The notes below the pieces were generated by a model. The model saw only the letters and a list, made by a program, of their open reading frames with translations. It searched no databases and was not told where the DNA came from. From contig JABCZL010000012.1 of NCBI GenBank assembly GCA_013289685.1, forward strand, positions 186,001-250,000: a stretch of 64,000 bases of DNA, in the 5' to 3' direction. Origin of the DNA: Acidobacteriota bacterium. GTDB lineage: Bacteria; Acidobacteriota; Terriglobia; Terriglobales; Acidobacteriaceae. This document shows, one piece after another, positions 1-6,641 of this stretch. Position numbers and translations under genes: made by a program. Within the stretch, counting starts at the first letter, position 1; each line of letters starts with the position of its first letter.

Positions 1-37
1 TGCAGCGATCCTTTCCTTTGGTGTCTCCCATGCTCAT
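1..37 (-). CDS. Start of a probable antitoxin gene (partial, runs off the window)
   Basis: Only the first 12 codons are visible, beginning MSMGDTKGKDRC. An AAGGA ribosome site lies about 6 nt before the ATG and the gene starts 16 nt after the DUF4258 stop, so the two form one operon. DUF4258 toxins are commonly followed by a YgiT/MqsA-type zinc-finger antitoxin that begins with a cysteine pair; the Cys at codon 12 would fit. That identity is inference, because the rest of the gene is outside the window. Confidence 0.5.
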   Translation of the reverse strand, partial: MSMGDTKGKDRC

Positions 38-53
38 ATTCCTTCGCGTCTTC

Positions 54-374
54 CTAGTGAGAATCTCCGTCACTGAAAATGGTGATTAGAACGGCTTCGT
101 CATCCGAATTGAAGCAGAACACAATATGTATGATCTGGCCCTCTGGCGCGGTGCCGGTCATTCGGTACTTCCACTCGCCGGTCGAAATGTCGGGTTCCGG
201 TTCATCAAAGACATACCCCCGTCGAATAATGATCAGAGCGTCTACAATCGACAGGCCTTCTTTCTCCAACTCACGCCAGAAATGCCGGGTTGGTATGATT
301 CCGCCGTCTAGCGAGCACTCCCTGATCAGCCGCCCTGCGTCTTCTTTACTCCGGCGGCGGTCTTGGGGCTGCAT
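54..374 (-). CDS. DUF4258-family protein, probable RNase toxin of a toxin-antitoxin pair
   Basis: This 106-residue protein matches the DUF4258 pattern: a TRHFWREL segment near residue 29, a helix followed by RRG near residue 52, WKYRMTG near 68, and a hydrophobic C-terminal strand ending in VLITIF. The family shares the MqsR/RelE-like fold and members act as mRNA interferases or DNA/RNA toxins; no catalytic residue was verified here. A gene beginning 16 nt downstream is the likely antitoxin. A consensus promoter lies so close to the ATG that the mRNA would be almost leaderless. It opens a region rich in RNA-processing genes, which fits an RNase theme. Family call is good, activity is inferred. 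Confidence 0.75.
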   Translation of the reverse strand: MQPQDRRRSKEDAGRLIRECSLDGGIIPTRHFWRELEKEGLSIVDALIIIRRGYVFDEPEPDISTGEWKYRMTGTAPEGQIIHIVFCFNSDDEAVLITIFSDGDSH

Positions 375-380
375 GTTGGA

Positions 381-408
381 AATATACCATTAGATGGCAA
401 ATTGTCAA
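381..408 (-). promoter_or_regulatory. Sigma70-type promoter of the DUF4258 operon
   Basis: On the minus strand a perfect TTGACA (403-408) is followed after 16 bp by TATATT (381-386). The ATG (374-372) begins only 6 nt past the -10 box, so transcription would start at or next to the start codon. This predicts a leaderless toxin mRNA, consistent with the lack of a ribosome site before the toxin ORF and the clear one before the next gene. Confidence 0.65.
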
Positions 409-725
409 CTTTTTATTTTGGTCATAGTTTCGAGGAGTATGAAAACGGGGCATGGTTAGATATCGACAACTCGAAAGTTGAGGCCCCGACGGGAACCCCG
501 GCGCTAGAGATGGACTATTTTGTGACGCCTGAGACCAAGACGGCGAAATCACCTTGGGGTATTGACTGATTCACGAAGTCATGCCAGAGTGATAACTGAG
601 TTCTAGCAATGATGCGCAAACCCCATACCGATTGCTTCCCGACACCGGCCACGTTTACGTGGCAAGGAGCGGGGGAAGGTACGTTCATGTAACGGGGGCG
701 ATCCATAGCGCGTAGTTTTTTGTGA
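409..725. other. Intergenic stretch with no convincing gene
   Basis: This stretch separates the DUF4258 operon from the first tRNA array. Short ORFs on both strands lack ribosome sites and resemble no known family. No promoter for the tRNA array was clearly seen. Confidence 0.5.
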
Positions 726-758
726 GCCTCCGATACGAATCGGGGGCTTTTGCTTTTT
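726..758 (+). terminator. Rho-independent terminator
   Basis: A 9-bp stem (726-734 with 739-747, one G-T pair, ACGA loop) is followed by a T-rich tail. It shields the tRNA array from upstream transcription. A second perfect 8-bp hairpin (762-780, loop TGC) follows, only 8 nt before the first tRNA, and could be a processing signal. Confidence 0.6.
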
Positions 759-788
759 AGGGCGCATTCTGCGAATGCGCGGATAGCA

Positions 789-863
789 GGCGGCGTCGTC
801 TAACGGCCAGGATGCGGCCCTTTCAAGGCTGAGATGGGAGTTCGATTCTCCTCGCTGCTACCA
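789..863 (+). tRNA. tRNA-Glu (UUC)
   Basis: Seven-pair acceptor (GGCGGCG with CGCTGCT, two G-T), anticodon loop CTTTCAA, T-loop TTCGATT, discriminator A and encoded CCA. First gene of a 14-tRNA array. Confidence 0.9.
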
Positions 864-868
864 AAGTT

Positions 869-1060
869 ATGAGCACACAAACGATTGAACTCGAAGGCTT
901 TGAAATCGAGCTTGCATCGGAGCTTTACTGCGATCGGGGCCGGGATCACCGCGAATTGGTGGATCGTGCGCGTACGGATCGCAGGAGGCTCGGCCACAAC
1001 GTCGATGAATCGGCAGTGTTGTGCGTACGGTGCATGAAAGCAATCGCTCTGAAAGCGTGA
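869..1060 (+). CDS. Small hypothetical protein inside the tRNA array
   Basis: This 63-codon ORF begins 5 nt after tRNA-Glu and its TGA ends exactly one base before tRNA-Gln(UUG). The product is charged (many Arg, Asp and Glu) with a CVRC pair near the C-terminus. Codon use looks like that of the neighbouring genes, but there is no clear ribosome site and I recognise no family. It may be a real short gene or simply the largest spacer in the array, left open by chance. Low to moderate confidence. Confidence 0.35.
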   Translation: MSTQTIELEGFEIELASELYCDRGRDHRELVDRARTDRRRLGHNVDESAVLCVRCMKAIALKA

Positions 1061-1134
1061 TGCCGGGTCGTCTGGTGGCAGGACCCTGGACTTTGAATCC
1101 GGGTACGGGCGTTCGAATCGCTCCCCGGCAGCCA
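1061..1134 (+). tRNA. tRNA-Gln (UUG)
   Basis: Acceptor TGCCGGG pairs perfectly with CCCGGCA; anticodon loop CTTTGAA; T-loop TTCGAAT; discriminator G; encoded CCA. Confidence 0.9.
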
Positions 1135-1154
1135 GTTCTTTGACAATTTGAAAT

Positions 1155-1225
1155 TCCCTCTTCGTCCAATGGCAGGACGCTGCGCTCTGAACGCGGAAAT
1201 CGTGGTTCAAGTCCACGGGAGGGAG
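1155..1225 (+). tRNA. tRNA-Gln (CUG)
   Basis: Acceptor TCCCTCT pairs with GGAGGGA; anticodon loop CTCTGAA; T-loop TTCAAGT; discriminator G. The 3' end reads CC and then runs straight into the next tRNA, so a complete CCA is not encoded. Confidence 0.88.
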
Positions 1226-1227
1226 CC

Positions 1228-1301
1228 GGAGCTATGGTCTATCGGCAGGATGGCTGACCGTCTATCAGCAGGGACGGGTTCAATTCCCGTTAGCTCCGCC
1301 A
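1228..1301 (+). tRNA. tRNA-Asp (GUC) with C33
   Basis: Acceptor GGAGCTA pairs with TAGCTCC; anticodon stem GCTGA/TCAGC is perfect; loop CCGTCTA gives anticodon GTC with C rather than the near-universal T at position 33. T-loop TTCAATT; discriminator G; encoded CCA. It begins 2 nt after the body of tRNA-Gln(CUG). Confidence 0.82.
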
Positions 1302-1310
1302 TAAGTTTGC

Positions 1311-1385
1311 GGGAGATTCGTCCAGCGGCTAGGACACTGGCCTCCAGATCCAGTTACGAGGGTTCGAGTCCTTCATCTCCCGCCA
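1311..1385 (+). tRNA. tRNA-Trp (CCA), divergent
   Basis: Acceptor GGGAGAT pairs perfectly with ATCTCCC; T-loop TTCGAGT; discriminator G; encoded CCA. The anticodon stem has a C-T mismatch at 31:39 and the loop reads CTCCAGA, giving CCA with G37. The D-arm resembles the Glu/Gln class. Trp is the best reading of the anticodon, but charging identity is uncertain. Confidence 0.7.
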
Positions 1386-1388
1386 AGA

Positions 1389-1463
1389 GCGAGCATGGTA
1401 TAGCGGCTGGTGCCTCGGGCTTCCAACCCGATGACGCGAGTTCAACTCTCGCTGCTCGCTCCA
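1389..1463 (+). tRNA. tRNA-Gly (UCC)
   Basis: Acceptor GCGAGCA pairs with TGCTCGC; anticodon stem TCGGG/CCCGA; loop CTTCCAA; T-loop TTCAACT; discriminator T; encoded CCA. It starts 3 nt after tRNA-Trp. Confidence 0.9.
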
Positions 1464-1476
1464 TGATTTTGTGAGG

Positions 1477-1552
1477 GCGGAAGTCGTCTAGTGGCCAAGA
1501 CGCGACGTTGCCAACGTCGAGAGCGCGGGTTCGAGTTCCGCCTTCCGCTCCA
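1477..1552 (+). tRNA. tRNA-Gly (GCC)
   Basis: Acceptor GCGGAAG pairs with CTTCCGC; anticodon stem CGACG/CGTCG; loop TTGCCAA; T-loop TTCGAGT; discriminator T; encoded CCA. Confidence 0.9.
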
Positions 1553-1572
1553 GAATTAGTAAGTAGGTTTGA

Positions 1573-1648
1573 GGTGGTGTAGCCAAGACAGCAAGGCATC
1601 TCCCTGCAAAGGAGATCATCGGGAGTGCAATTCTCCCCACCGCCTCCA
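1573..1648 (+). tRNA. tRNA-Cys (GCA) with a TGC T-loop
   Basis: Acceptor GGTGGTG pairs with CACCGCC (one G-T); anticodon stem TCTCC/GGAGA; loop CTGCAAA; discriminator T; encoded CCA. The T-loop reads TGCAATT rather than TTC..., so position 55 is G. Confidence 0.85.
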
Positions 1649-1671
1649 GATTGGCGCGAAGAAGTTTTTGT

Positions 1672-1743
1672 GCTGGTGTAGCTCAGTGGGAAGAGCGCGG
1701 GCCTCGTAAGTCCGTGATCGGCGTTCGAATCGCCGCACCAGCT
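1672..1743 (+). tRNA. tRNA-Thr (CGU)
   Basis: Acceptor GCTGGTG pairs with CACCAGC; anticodon stem CGGGC/GTCCG; loop CTCGTAA; T-loop TTCGAAT; discriminator T. Only CC follows before the next tRNA begins, so CCA is incomplete. Confidence 0.88.
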
Positions 1744-1745
1744 CC

Positions 1746-1820
1746 GCTGGTATAGCTCAACGGGTAGAGCAGGCGCATGGTAAGCGCCCGACCGCAGTTC
1801 GAGGCTGCGTGCCAGCTCCA
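1746..1820 (+). tRNA. tRNA-Thr (GGU)
   Basis: Acceptor GCTGGTA pairs with TGCCAGC; anticodon stem GGCGC/GCGCC; loop ATGGTAA; T-loop TTCGAGG; discriminator T; encoded CCA. It begins 2 nt after the body of tRNA-Thr(CGU). Confidence 0.9.
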
Positions 1821-1826
1821 AGGTTT

Positions 1827-1900
1827 GCTGGTCTAGCACGGTGGCAGTGCAGAGAGCTTGTACCTCTGCGGCGAGTGTTCGATTCACTCGATCAGCTCCA
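1827..1900 (+). tRNA. tRNA-Thr (UGU)
   Basis: Acceptor GCTGGTC pairs with GATCAGC (one G-T); loop CTTGTAC gives TGT; the 27:43 pair is G-G. T-loop TTCGATT; discriminator T; encoded CCA. With its two neighbours it covers all Thr codons. Confidence 0.85.
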
Positions 1901-1908
1901 GATTCGAT

Positions 1909-1984
1909 GGCGGGATTGGCCGAATGGCTTAGGCGCTGGATTGTGGCTCCAGTCACGAGAGTTCGATTCTCTCATCTCGCCCCA
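1909..1984 (+). tRNA. tRNA-His (GUG)
   Basis: Acceptor GCGGGAT pairs with ATCTCGC, with the His-specific extra G at -1 opposite C73. Anticodon stem CTGGA/TCCAG, loop TTGTGGC; T-loop TTCGATT; encoded CCA. Confidence 0.9.
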
Positions 1985-1986
1985 AT

Positions 1987-2060
1987 GGGCGGTTCGTATA
2001 AGGGGATTACCCACGGCCTGCAACCGTGAAATGCGAGTTCGAGTCTCGCACCGTCCACCA
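1987..2060 (+). tRNA. tRNA-Ala (UGC) with C33
   Basis: Acceptor GGGCGGT pairs with ACCGTCC and includes the G3-T70 wobble that is the main alanine identity element; discriminator A. Anticodon stem CACGG/CCGTG; loop CCTGCAA gives TGC with C at position 33. T-loop TTCGAGT; encoded CCA. A Cys(GCA) reading would need a non-pairing stem, so Ala is preferred. Confidence 0.8.
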
Positions 2061-2066
2061 AAGTTT

Positions 2067-2140
2067 GGCTCGGGAACTCGACGGCAGAGTGCTGGTCTGA
2101 AAAGCCAGTGGATACGGTTCAATTCCGTGCCGAGCCACCA
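2067..2140 (+). tRNA. tRNA-Phe (GAA)
   Basis: Acceptor GGCTCGG pairs with CCGAGCC; anticodon stem CTGGT/GCCAG; loop CTGAAAA; T-loop TTCAATT; discriminator A; encoded CCA. Position 8 appears to be G rather than the usual T. Last gene of the first array. Confidence 0.88.
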
Positions 2141-2164
2141 GATTCGTGAAAGGCTGGGTACAAC

Positions 2165-2998
2165 ATGACACAGTCAGTCTTCTTCGACAGTCAGATCCCT
2201 ATCAGCGTCAGTGATGGTGTTATTCCTGCTGCCGATTGGAAGCGAGTACTTGAGAAGCTGGCGGGACGATACCGATATCGAGTCTCTTTCACGACCTTCA
2301 TGGAGATTGTGAATGCACTTGCGGGCGGCGACGAAGATCACTTTGACCAAAATCGGAAGCGGTTGCTGCTGTTGACCGATGTAGAAGCCTGTGAGTTTCT
2401 TCCGATGCCAGGCCAGTTCATTAGAACTGTGATGTTGGGCCTTCCGCCGGAGCGCCCAGAGTTTTCGCCTGAACGATTGCGGGGAGAGTGGATGCCAGTT
2501 ATCAGACGAGCTCGGGATAAGCACGATCTGTTATCGGGCAACGTTGTGATGGAGTCATTGTCCGGGGGAATAGACCTGACTTGTGGAATCGACCTCGCAA
2601 TGCTGAGAAAACAAATGCAAGACGGGAAGCAGCTTTGGGGGGAAGAGCTGAGACTTGCAAAGAATGGCCACAAGGAGATGCCTCCCGCAGAGCTGCACGC
2701 GGAGTTTATCTTGCAGTTTGATGTTCACGCACCTGGAACTCGGGAGAACGTCCAGAGAGTCTCCCGGTGTCTAGATGCAGCTTATTGCCATTTGGCGCAA
2801 ATTCACCACCAGAGCACGAAGGGAGCTTACAAGTTCGACAGCAACCTTCAGGACTGGATCGACAATCAGCAGCTCATGTATCTGGCTGATCCGGACCTGA
2901 CGTTCGTAACGGCAGACCGACGTTTGATTGCGAAGTTGGGCAAGAGCTTGGATCGACAAAGAGTGCGTGAGTTCACGGAGTTTGCGAAGACCATCTAG
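2165..2998 (+). CDS. PIN-like domain protein, putative RNase
   Basis: A 277-residue protein starting 24 nt after tRNA-Phe. The N-terminus has a strand ending in FFDSQIP, where PIN domains place the first acidic residue. FTTFMEIVNAL near residue 42 offers the conserved Glu, and a C-terminal TFVTADRRLIAKL segment near residue 250 resembles the closing Asp of a PIN site. The middle part (about 60-200) is longer than in VapC toxins and is not recognised. PIN proteins are metal-dependent RNases, many of which cut tRNA or rRNA. It sits between a tRNA array and rtcB, so it could process array transcripts, damage tRNA or trim broken ends. Fold assignment is from motifs only and the role is inference. 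Confidence 0.55.
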   Translation: MTQSVFFDSQIPISVSDGVIPAADWKRVLEKLAGRYRYRVSFTTFMEIVNALAGGDEDHFDQNRKRLLLLTDVEACEFLPMPGQFIRTVMLGLPPERPEFSPERLRGEWMPVIRRARDKHDLLSGNVVMESLSGGIDLTCGIDLAMLRKQMQDGKQLWGEELRLAKNGHKEMPPAELHAEFILQFDVHAPGTRENVQRVSRCLDAAYCHLAQIHHQSTKGAYKFDSNLQDWIDNQQLMYLADPDLTFVTADRRLIAKLGKSLDRQRVREFTEFAKTI

Positions 2999-3031
2999 AC
3001 CATTGTCAACCGAGGTTGAAGAGATTGTTTT

Positions 3032-4261
3032 ATGACGGATAACACTTATAGCGTAATTAAGCCCGAAACTGGTGTGCCCATCAAGGCCTGGACAAAGGGC
3101 GTTCCGCTGGAAGACGCAGCACGCCAGCAGCTTTTGAACGTCGCGCAGTTGCCGTTCATCTACAAGTGGGTGGCAGCGATGCCGGACGTGCACTGGGGAA
3201 TCGGCGCAACGGTTGGCAGCGTGATTCCAACTCGGGGCGCGATCATCCCCGCGGCGGTCGGGGTGGACATTGGCTGCGGCATGATGGCGGTACAGACTTC
3301 TCTGCACGCCAATCATCTCCCGGACAACCTGCACGGCATCCGTACGGCGATTGAGAAGGCGGTACCGCACGGGCGTACAGACAATGGACGCGCGAACGAC
3401 CGGGGTGCGTGGTCGGATGCCCCGTCGCACCACGCGAAGGTGTGGGCGAAGATGGAGCCGGCGTACAACGCAATCGTCGAGAAGTATCCCAAGTTGGATC
3501 ACAAGCAGCGCGTGAATCACCTGGGAACGCTTGGCACCGGGAACCACTTCATCGAGGTCTGTCTCGATGAGAACGAGAACGTCTGGTTCCTGCTGCACTC
3601 GGGATCGCGTGGTGTGGGCAATCGCTTCGGCACGTTCTTCATAGAGCTGGCCAAGAACGACATGCGCCAGTGGATGATCAATCTGCCGGACCAGGACCTC
3701 GCTTACCTGCCGCAGGGCACGGAGCACTTCGAGGATTACGTCCGCGCAGTGCACTGGGCGCAGGATTACGCCCTGGCCAACCGCGATCTGATGATGCAGA
3801 ACATGATCGCGGCGGTGCTGGGCTCGGAAGAAGTCCCGGCGTTCGAGGCCAATGTGGAAGTCGTGAGCTGCCATCACAACTACGTGACTTGGGAGCACCA
3901 TTATGGCGAGAACGTGCTCATCACGCGTAAGGGCGCAGTACGTGCGCGTGAAGGCGACATGGGAATTATTCCCGGGAGCATGGGAGCGCGTTCGTACATC
4001 GTGCGCGGCAAGGGCAATCCGGAGAGCTTCATGAGCTGTAGTCATGGGGCCGGACGTGCCATGTCGCGTACGGAAGCCAAGCGCCGCTTCACCTTGGACG
4101 ACCATGCCAAGGCAACGGCAGGTGTCGAGTGCCGCAAGGACGCGGACGTCATCGACGAAACGCCGATGGCGTACAAGTCCATCGACGCCGTGATGGAAGC
4201 GCAGCGCGACTTGGTAGACGTGGTACACACGTTGCGTCAGGTCGTGTGTGTCAAAGGGTAA
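3032..4261 (+). CDS. rtcB: RtcB family RNA-splicing ligase
   Basis: RtcB joins RNA 2',3'-cyclic phosphate or 3'-phosphate ends to 5'-OH ends using GTP and Mn2+. The 409-residue length is that of the E. coli enzyme (408). Key motifs are present: VGVDIGCGM near residue 77 with the metal-binding Asp and Cys, GTGNHFIEV near 170, LLHSGSRGVGN near 190, and SCSHGAGRAMSR near 337, whose His is the guanylylation site. It lies between two tRNA groups and faces the same way as them. No rtcR regulator or rtcA cyclase is visible, unlike the E. coli operon; here the context is tRNA genes and Hen1/Pnkp. The enzyme assignment is firm, and the likely substrate, cleaved tRNA, is inferred from context. Confidence 0.95.
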   Translation: MTDNTYSVIKPETGVPIKAWTKGVPLEDAARQQLLNVAQLPFIYKWVAAMPDVHWGIGATVGSVIPTRGAIIPAAVGVDIGCGMMAVQTSLHANHLPDNLHGIRTAIEKAVPHGRTDNGRANDRGAWSDAPSHHAKVWAKMEPAYNAIVEKYPKLDHKQRVNHLGTLGTGNHFIEVCLDENENVWFLLHSGSRGVGNRFGTFFIELAKNDMRQWMINLPDQDLAYLPQGTEHFEDYVRAVHWAQDYALANRDLMMQNMIAAVLGSEEVPAFEANVEVVSCHHNYVTWEHHYGENVLITRKGAVRAREGDMGIIPGSMGARSYIVRGKGNPESFMSCSHGAGRAMSRTEAKRRFTLDDHAKATAGVECRKDADVIDETPMAYKSIDAVMEAQRDLVDVVHTLRQVVCVKG

Positions 4262-4264
4262 ACG

Positions 4265-4288
4265 GGAGAGGGCTGAAAGGCCCTCTCC
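4265..4288 (+). terminator. Hairpin after rtcB
   Basis: A perfect 9-bp inverted repeat GGAGAGGGC/GCCCTCTCC with a TGAAAG loop starts 4 nt after the rtcB stop. There is no T-run, so it may be a processing or stabilising hairpin that separates rtcB from the following tRNA rather than a full terminator. Confidence 0.5.
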
Positions 4289-4295
4289 ATCAAAT

Positions 4296-4370
4296 CCGGG
4301 TGTAGGGTAGCGGCCACCCACATGTCTTGGGCACATGTCCACGCAGGTTCAACTCCTGCCACCCGGACCA
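4296..4370 (+). tRNA. tRNA-Pro (UGG)
   Basis: Acceptor CCGGGTG pairs with CACCCGG; anticodon stem CATGT/ACATG; loop CTTGGGC; T-loop TTCAACT; discriminator A; encoded CCA. Confidence 0.9.
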
Positions 4371-4390
4371 TCTTTCTATGTGAGTTTTGT

Positions 4391-4463
4391 GGCGCGATAG
4401 CAGCGAAGGACAATACGAGAGGCTCATGACCTCTAGATGCAGGTGCAAATCCTGTCCGCGCAA
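4391..4463 (+). tRNA. Divergent tRNA with CAU anticodon (Met or Ile2)
   Basis: Anticodon stem AGAGG/CCTCT with loop CTCATGA gives CAT. T-stem GCAGG/CCTGT encloses a TGCAAAT loop. Acceptor strands GGCGCGA and CCGCGCA pair only at positions 2-6, with mismatches at 1:72 and 7:66; a 1:72 mismatch is typical of initiator tRNA. The D-arm does not fold well and no CCA is encoded. It may be an initiator-like, Ile2 or decaying tRNA. Confidence 0.55.
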
Positions 4464-4533
4464 CAAAACGTTTTTACAATGCCGGCCTTGGTCGTAAAGG
4501 CTTGATCGCATCGAGTATCATTCGGACGCGAGT

Positions 4534-4833
4534 ATGAGTATGAAAGAGCTCACGCTAGACGGCGCAGGCTGGAGGAGCAAGGGTGACGTTTACAGTGCCT
4601 TCTTTCACGCTGTGGGCGCACCGGAGTGGCACGGTAGGAACTTCGATGCTCTCAATGACAGCATAGCAAGTGGTTCAATCAACGAGGTGGAAGTGCCGTA
4701 CAGGCTGGTGCTCAAGAACTACGACCTGATTAGCGGTGAGGCGAAAAAGATGACGGACGACTTCGTCGAGCTGATCCACGAAATTGCAGAGCGTGGCTGT
4801 CCGGTTGAGGTTCGTATAGAAAACGCTGCCTGA
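4534..4833 (+). CDS. Barstar-family protein (RNase inhibitor)
   Basis: A 99-residue protein with the barstar layout: an N-terminal strand ending in LTLDG, then GDVYSAFFHAVGAP and WHGRNFDALNDSI near residue 34 (the usual W-G-N-LDAL motif), and a C-terminal strand giving VEVRIENA. Barstars bind and block barnase-type secreted RNases; related proteins act as immunity to polymorphic toxins. No barnase-like gene is adjacent, so here it probably protects against an incoming RNase or works with the locus RNases. An alternative start lies two codons in (4540). Family confident, target unknown. Confidence 0.8.
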   Translation: MSMKELTLDGAGWRSKGDVYSAFFHAVGAPEWHGRNFDALNDSIASGSINEVEVPYRLVLKNYDLISGEAKKMTDDFVELIHEIAERGCPVEVRIENAA

Positions 4834-4846
4834 GAAGGACGAACGT

Positions 4847-5191
4847 ATGACGCGAAAATCAGCCATCCAGCTGCGACGACTACAGCGTTTGGAATCTGAG
4901 TTCCGTTTGCTCCTGCCTCCTGTGCTCAAGCAGTGTGCGGCTGGGCGTTGGGGCTTGTTCGGACAGAATGAACATCTCAAAGAAAGCAGGTATCTGCACT
5001 GGCCTGAGGCTGAACTATTGAAGAGTATGGCGCACGAAATCCGATTGATCCGACAGGACTTCGGACAAGCGAACCCACTTGTCGAACGATTTCTCGACGA
5101 CTGCTCGCTTCATAGCGCGAATGTGCCGGGTGAACCAAAGCTGGCACAAGCGTTGCTCGATGAAGTTGAGCGCGGTCGTTGCGCAACGTAG
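4847..5191 (+). CDS. Hypothetical protein
   Basis: A 114-residue protein starting 13 nt after the barstar stop, so probably cotranscribed. It is mostly helical with a basic start (MTRKSAIQLRRLQRL), a GRWGLFGQNE motif near residue 34, and a SMAHEIRLIRQDFGQANP segment near residue 65. I recognise no characterised family. Its place between barstar and hen1 suggests a part in the RNA-repair locus, but nothing in the sequence shows a catalytic site. Confidence 0.7.
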   Translation: MTRKSAIQLRRLQRLESEFRLLLPPVLKQCAAGRWGLFGQNEHLKESRYLHWPEAELLKSMAHEIRLIRQDFGQANPLVERFLDDCSLHSANVPGEPKLAQALLDEVERGRCAT

Positions 5192-5240
5192 GCAAACCGT
5201 ACGCACCTAACTGTGTAGTTTAGATTGGCATAATTCGACG

Positions 5241-6641
5241 ATGCTTCTGACAATTACAACTACGCATAACCCGGCAACAGACTTGGGCTATCTGCTTCAC
5301 AAGAACCCGACAAAGTTGCATTCGTTCGAGCTGTCGTTTGGGAAAGCACATGTTTTCTACCCGGAAGCGACCGCGGAAAGGTGCACGGCTGCCTTGTTGC
5401 TTGATGTCGATCCGATTGGATTGGTTCGCGGCAAGCGGGGTCAGCATGAGGGCGGAACTCTCGATCAGTATGTGAATGACCGGCCTTATGTTCTCTCTTC
5501 TTTTCTTAGCGTCGCCATGGGCCGAGCTTTCGGGACAGCCATGTCTGGCCGTAGTAAGGGGAGGCAAGAACTGGCGGACCAAGCGATGCCGTTAACGGCA
5601 ACCCTTACAGTCGTGGCTTGCCGCGCTGGTGAGGGGCTGATCCGCGAGCTATTCGAGCCCCTCGGGTACAGCGTGAGTACGGAGCATCATCCGCTCGACG
5701 AGAAATTCCCAGAGTGGGGGGAGGGACCGTACTACTCTGTGACCTTGGCGGGAACTTTCCGCTTGCAGGATCTGCTCAATCATCTCTACGTGCTTGTGCC
5801 GGTGCTGGATGCGGAGAAGCACTACTGGATTGGCAAGGACGAGGTTGAGAAACTCTTGCGCAAAGGGGAAGGCTGGCTGGCGTCGCATCCACACAAAGAG
5901 GCGATCGTAAAGCGGTACCTTCCGCGCCAGAGGCAATTGGCAAGAGAAGCACTCGCCAGGCTAGCGGAGGAAGACAACCCCGATCCTGACGCAACAGAGG
6001 AAGCTCACTCTGAAGAAGAAACGAAAATGGAGGAGCCGATTCGGCTCTGGCAGCAGCGCATGGGGGCAGTGGTTGCTGTGCTTCGATCCGTCGAGGCGAA
6101 GCGCGTCCTAGACCTTGGCTGCGGAGAAGGGAAACTCCTGCGAGCCCTGTTGGATGAGAAGTCACTGACAGAGATTGTGGGTATGGATGTTTCGTACCGG
6201 AGTCTTGAGATCGCGAGCCAACGTCTGCGAATCGACCGGATGCCCACGAAGCAGAAGGAGCGGCTGAAATTGATGCATGGTTCGCTGATGTATCGCGATA
6301 AACGCTTGGCCGGGTACGATGCGGCCACGGTCGTGGAAGTCATCGAACATCTGGATGCACCCCGGCTGTCGGCATTCGAGCGTGTTCTTTTCGAAGCGGC
6401 ACGTCCGAAAACGATTATCGTGACCACGCCCAACTGCGAGTACAACGTGAAGTTTGAAACCCTGCCGGCGGGAAAGTTTCGTCATAAAGATCACCGCTTT
6501 GAATGGACTCGGGAACAATTCAAGCAGTGGTCACGCCAACTCTCTGAACGGTTTGGGTACGCAGTAAGGTTTCTGCCCGTAGGAGAAGAAGATCCCCAAG
6601 TCGGTGCGCCCACACAAATGGGGGTCTTCAGTCTTGGTTAA
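5241..6641 (+). CDS. hen1: 3'-terminal RNA ribose 2'-O-methyltransferase Hen1
   Basis: Bacterial Hen1 adds a 2'-O-methyl group to the 3' end of a broken RNA before Pnkp seals it, so that the repaired junction cannot be cut again by the same ribotoxin. The 466-residue protein has the expected bacterial layout: an N-terminal ligase-activating domain (about 1-240), an acidic linker near 250, and a C-terminal methyltransferase. The latter shows the SAM motif VLDLGCGEGKLL near 293, VVEVIEHL near 365 and the metal-site KFRHKDHRFEW near 413, giving the Glu-Glu-His-His Mn site. It starts a four-gene run in which each gene overlaps the next, ending in pnkp. Assignment is firm. Confidence 0.95.
   Translation: MLLTITTTHNPATDLGYLLHKNPTKLHSFELSFGKAHVFYPEATAERCTAALLLDVDPIGLVRGKRGQHEGGTLDQYVNDRPYVLSSFLSVAMGRAFGTAMSGRSKGRQELADQAMPLTATLTVVACRAGEGLIRELFEPLGYSVSTEHHPLDEKFPEWGEGPYYSVTLAGTFRLQDLLNHLYVLVPVLDAEKHYWIGKDEVEKLLRKGEGWLASHPHKEAIVKRYLPRQRQLAREALARLAEEDNPDPDATEEAHSEEETKMEEPIRLWQQRMGAVVAVLRSVEAKRVLDLGCGEGKLLRALLDEKSLTEIVGMDVSYRSLEIASQRLRIDRMPTKQKERLKLMHGSLMYRDKRLAGYDAATVVEVIEHLDAPRLSAFERVLFEAARPKTIIVTTPNCEYNVKFETLPAGKFRHKDHRFEWTREQFKQWSRQLSERFGYAVRFLPVGEEDPQVGAPTQMGVFSLG

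Noticed and set aside
1311-1385. Gly(UCC) reading of the divergent tRNA-Trp
   Set aside because: Shifting the loop by one breaks the anticodon stem; CCA is the only register with four pairs.
800-2122. Long antisense ORFs across the tRNA array
   Set aside because: They run through well-folded tRNA genes on the other strand and have repetitive CCA/TTC-derived residues; not genes.
2771-4342. 523-codon ORF on the minus strand opposite rtcB
   Set aside because: It covers the whole of rtcB, whose frame matches a known enzyme; the antisense frame is a shadow of its codon bias.
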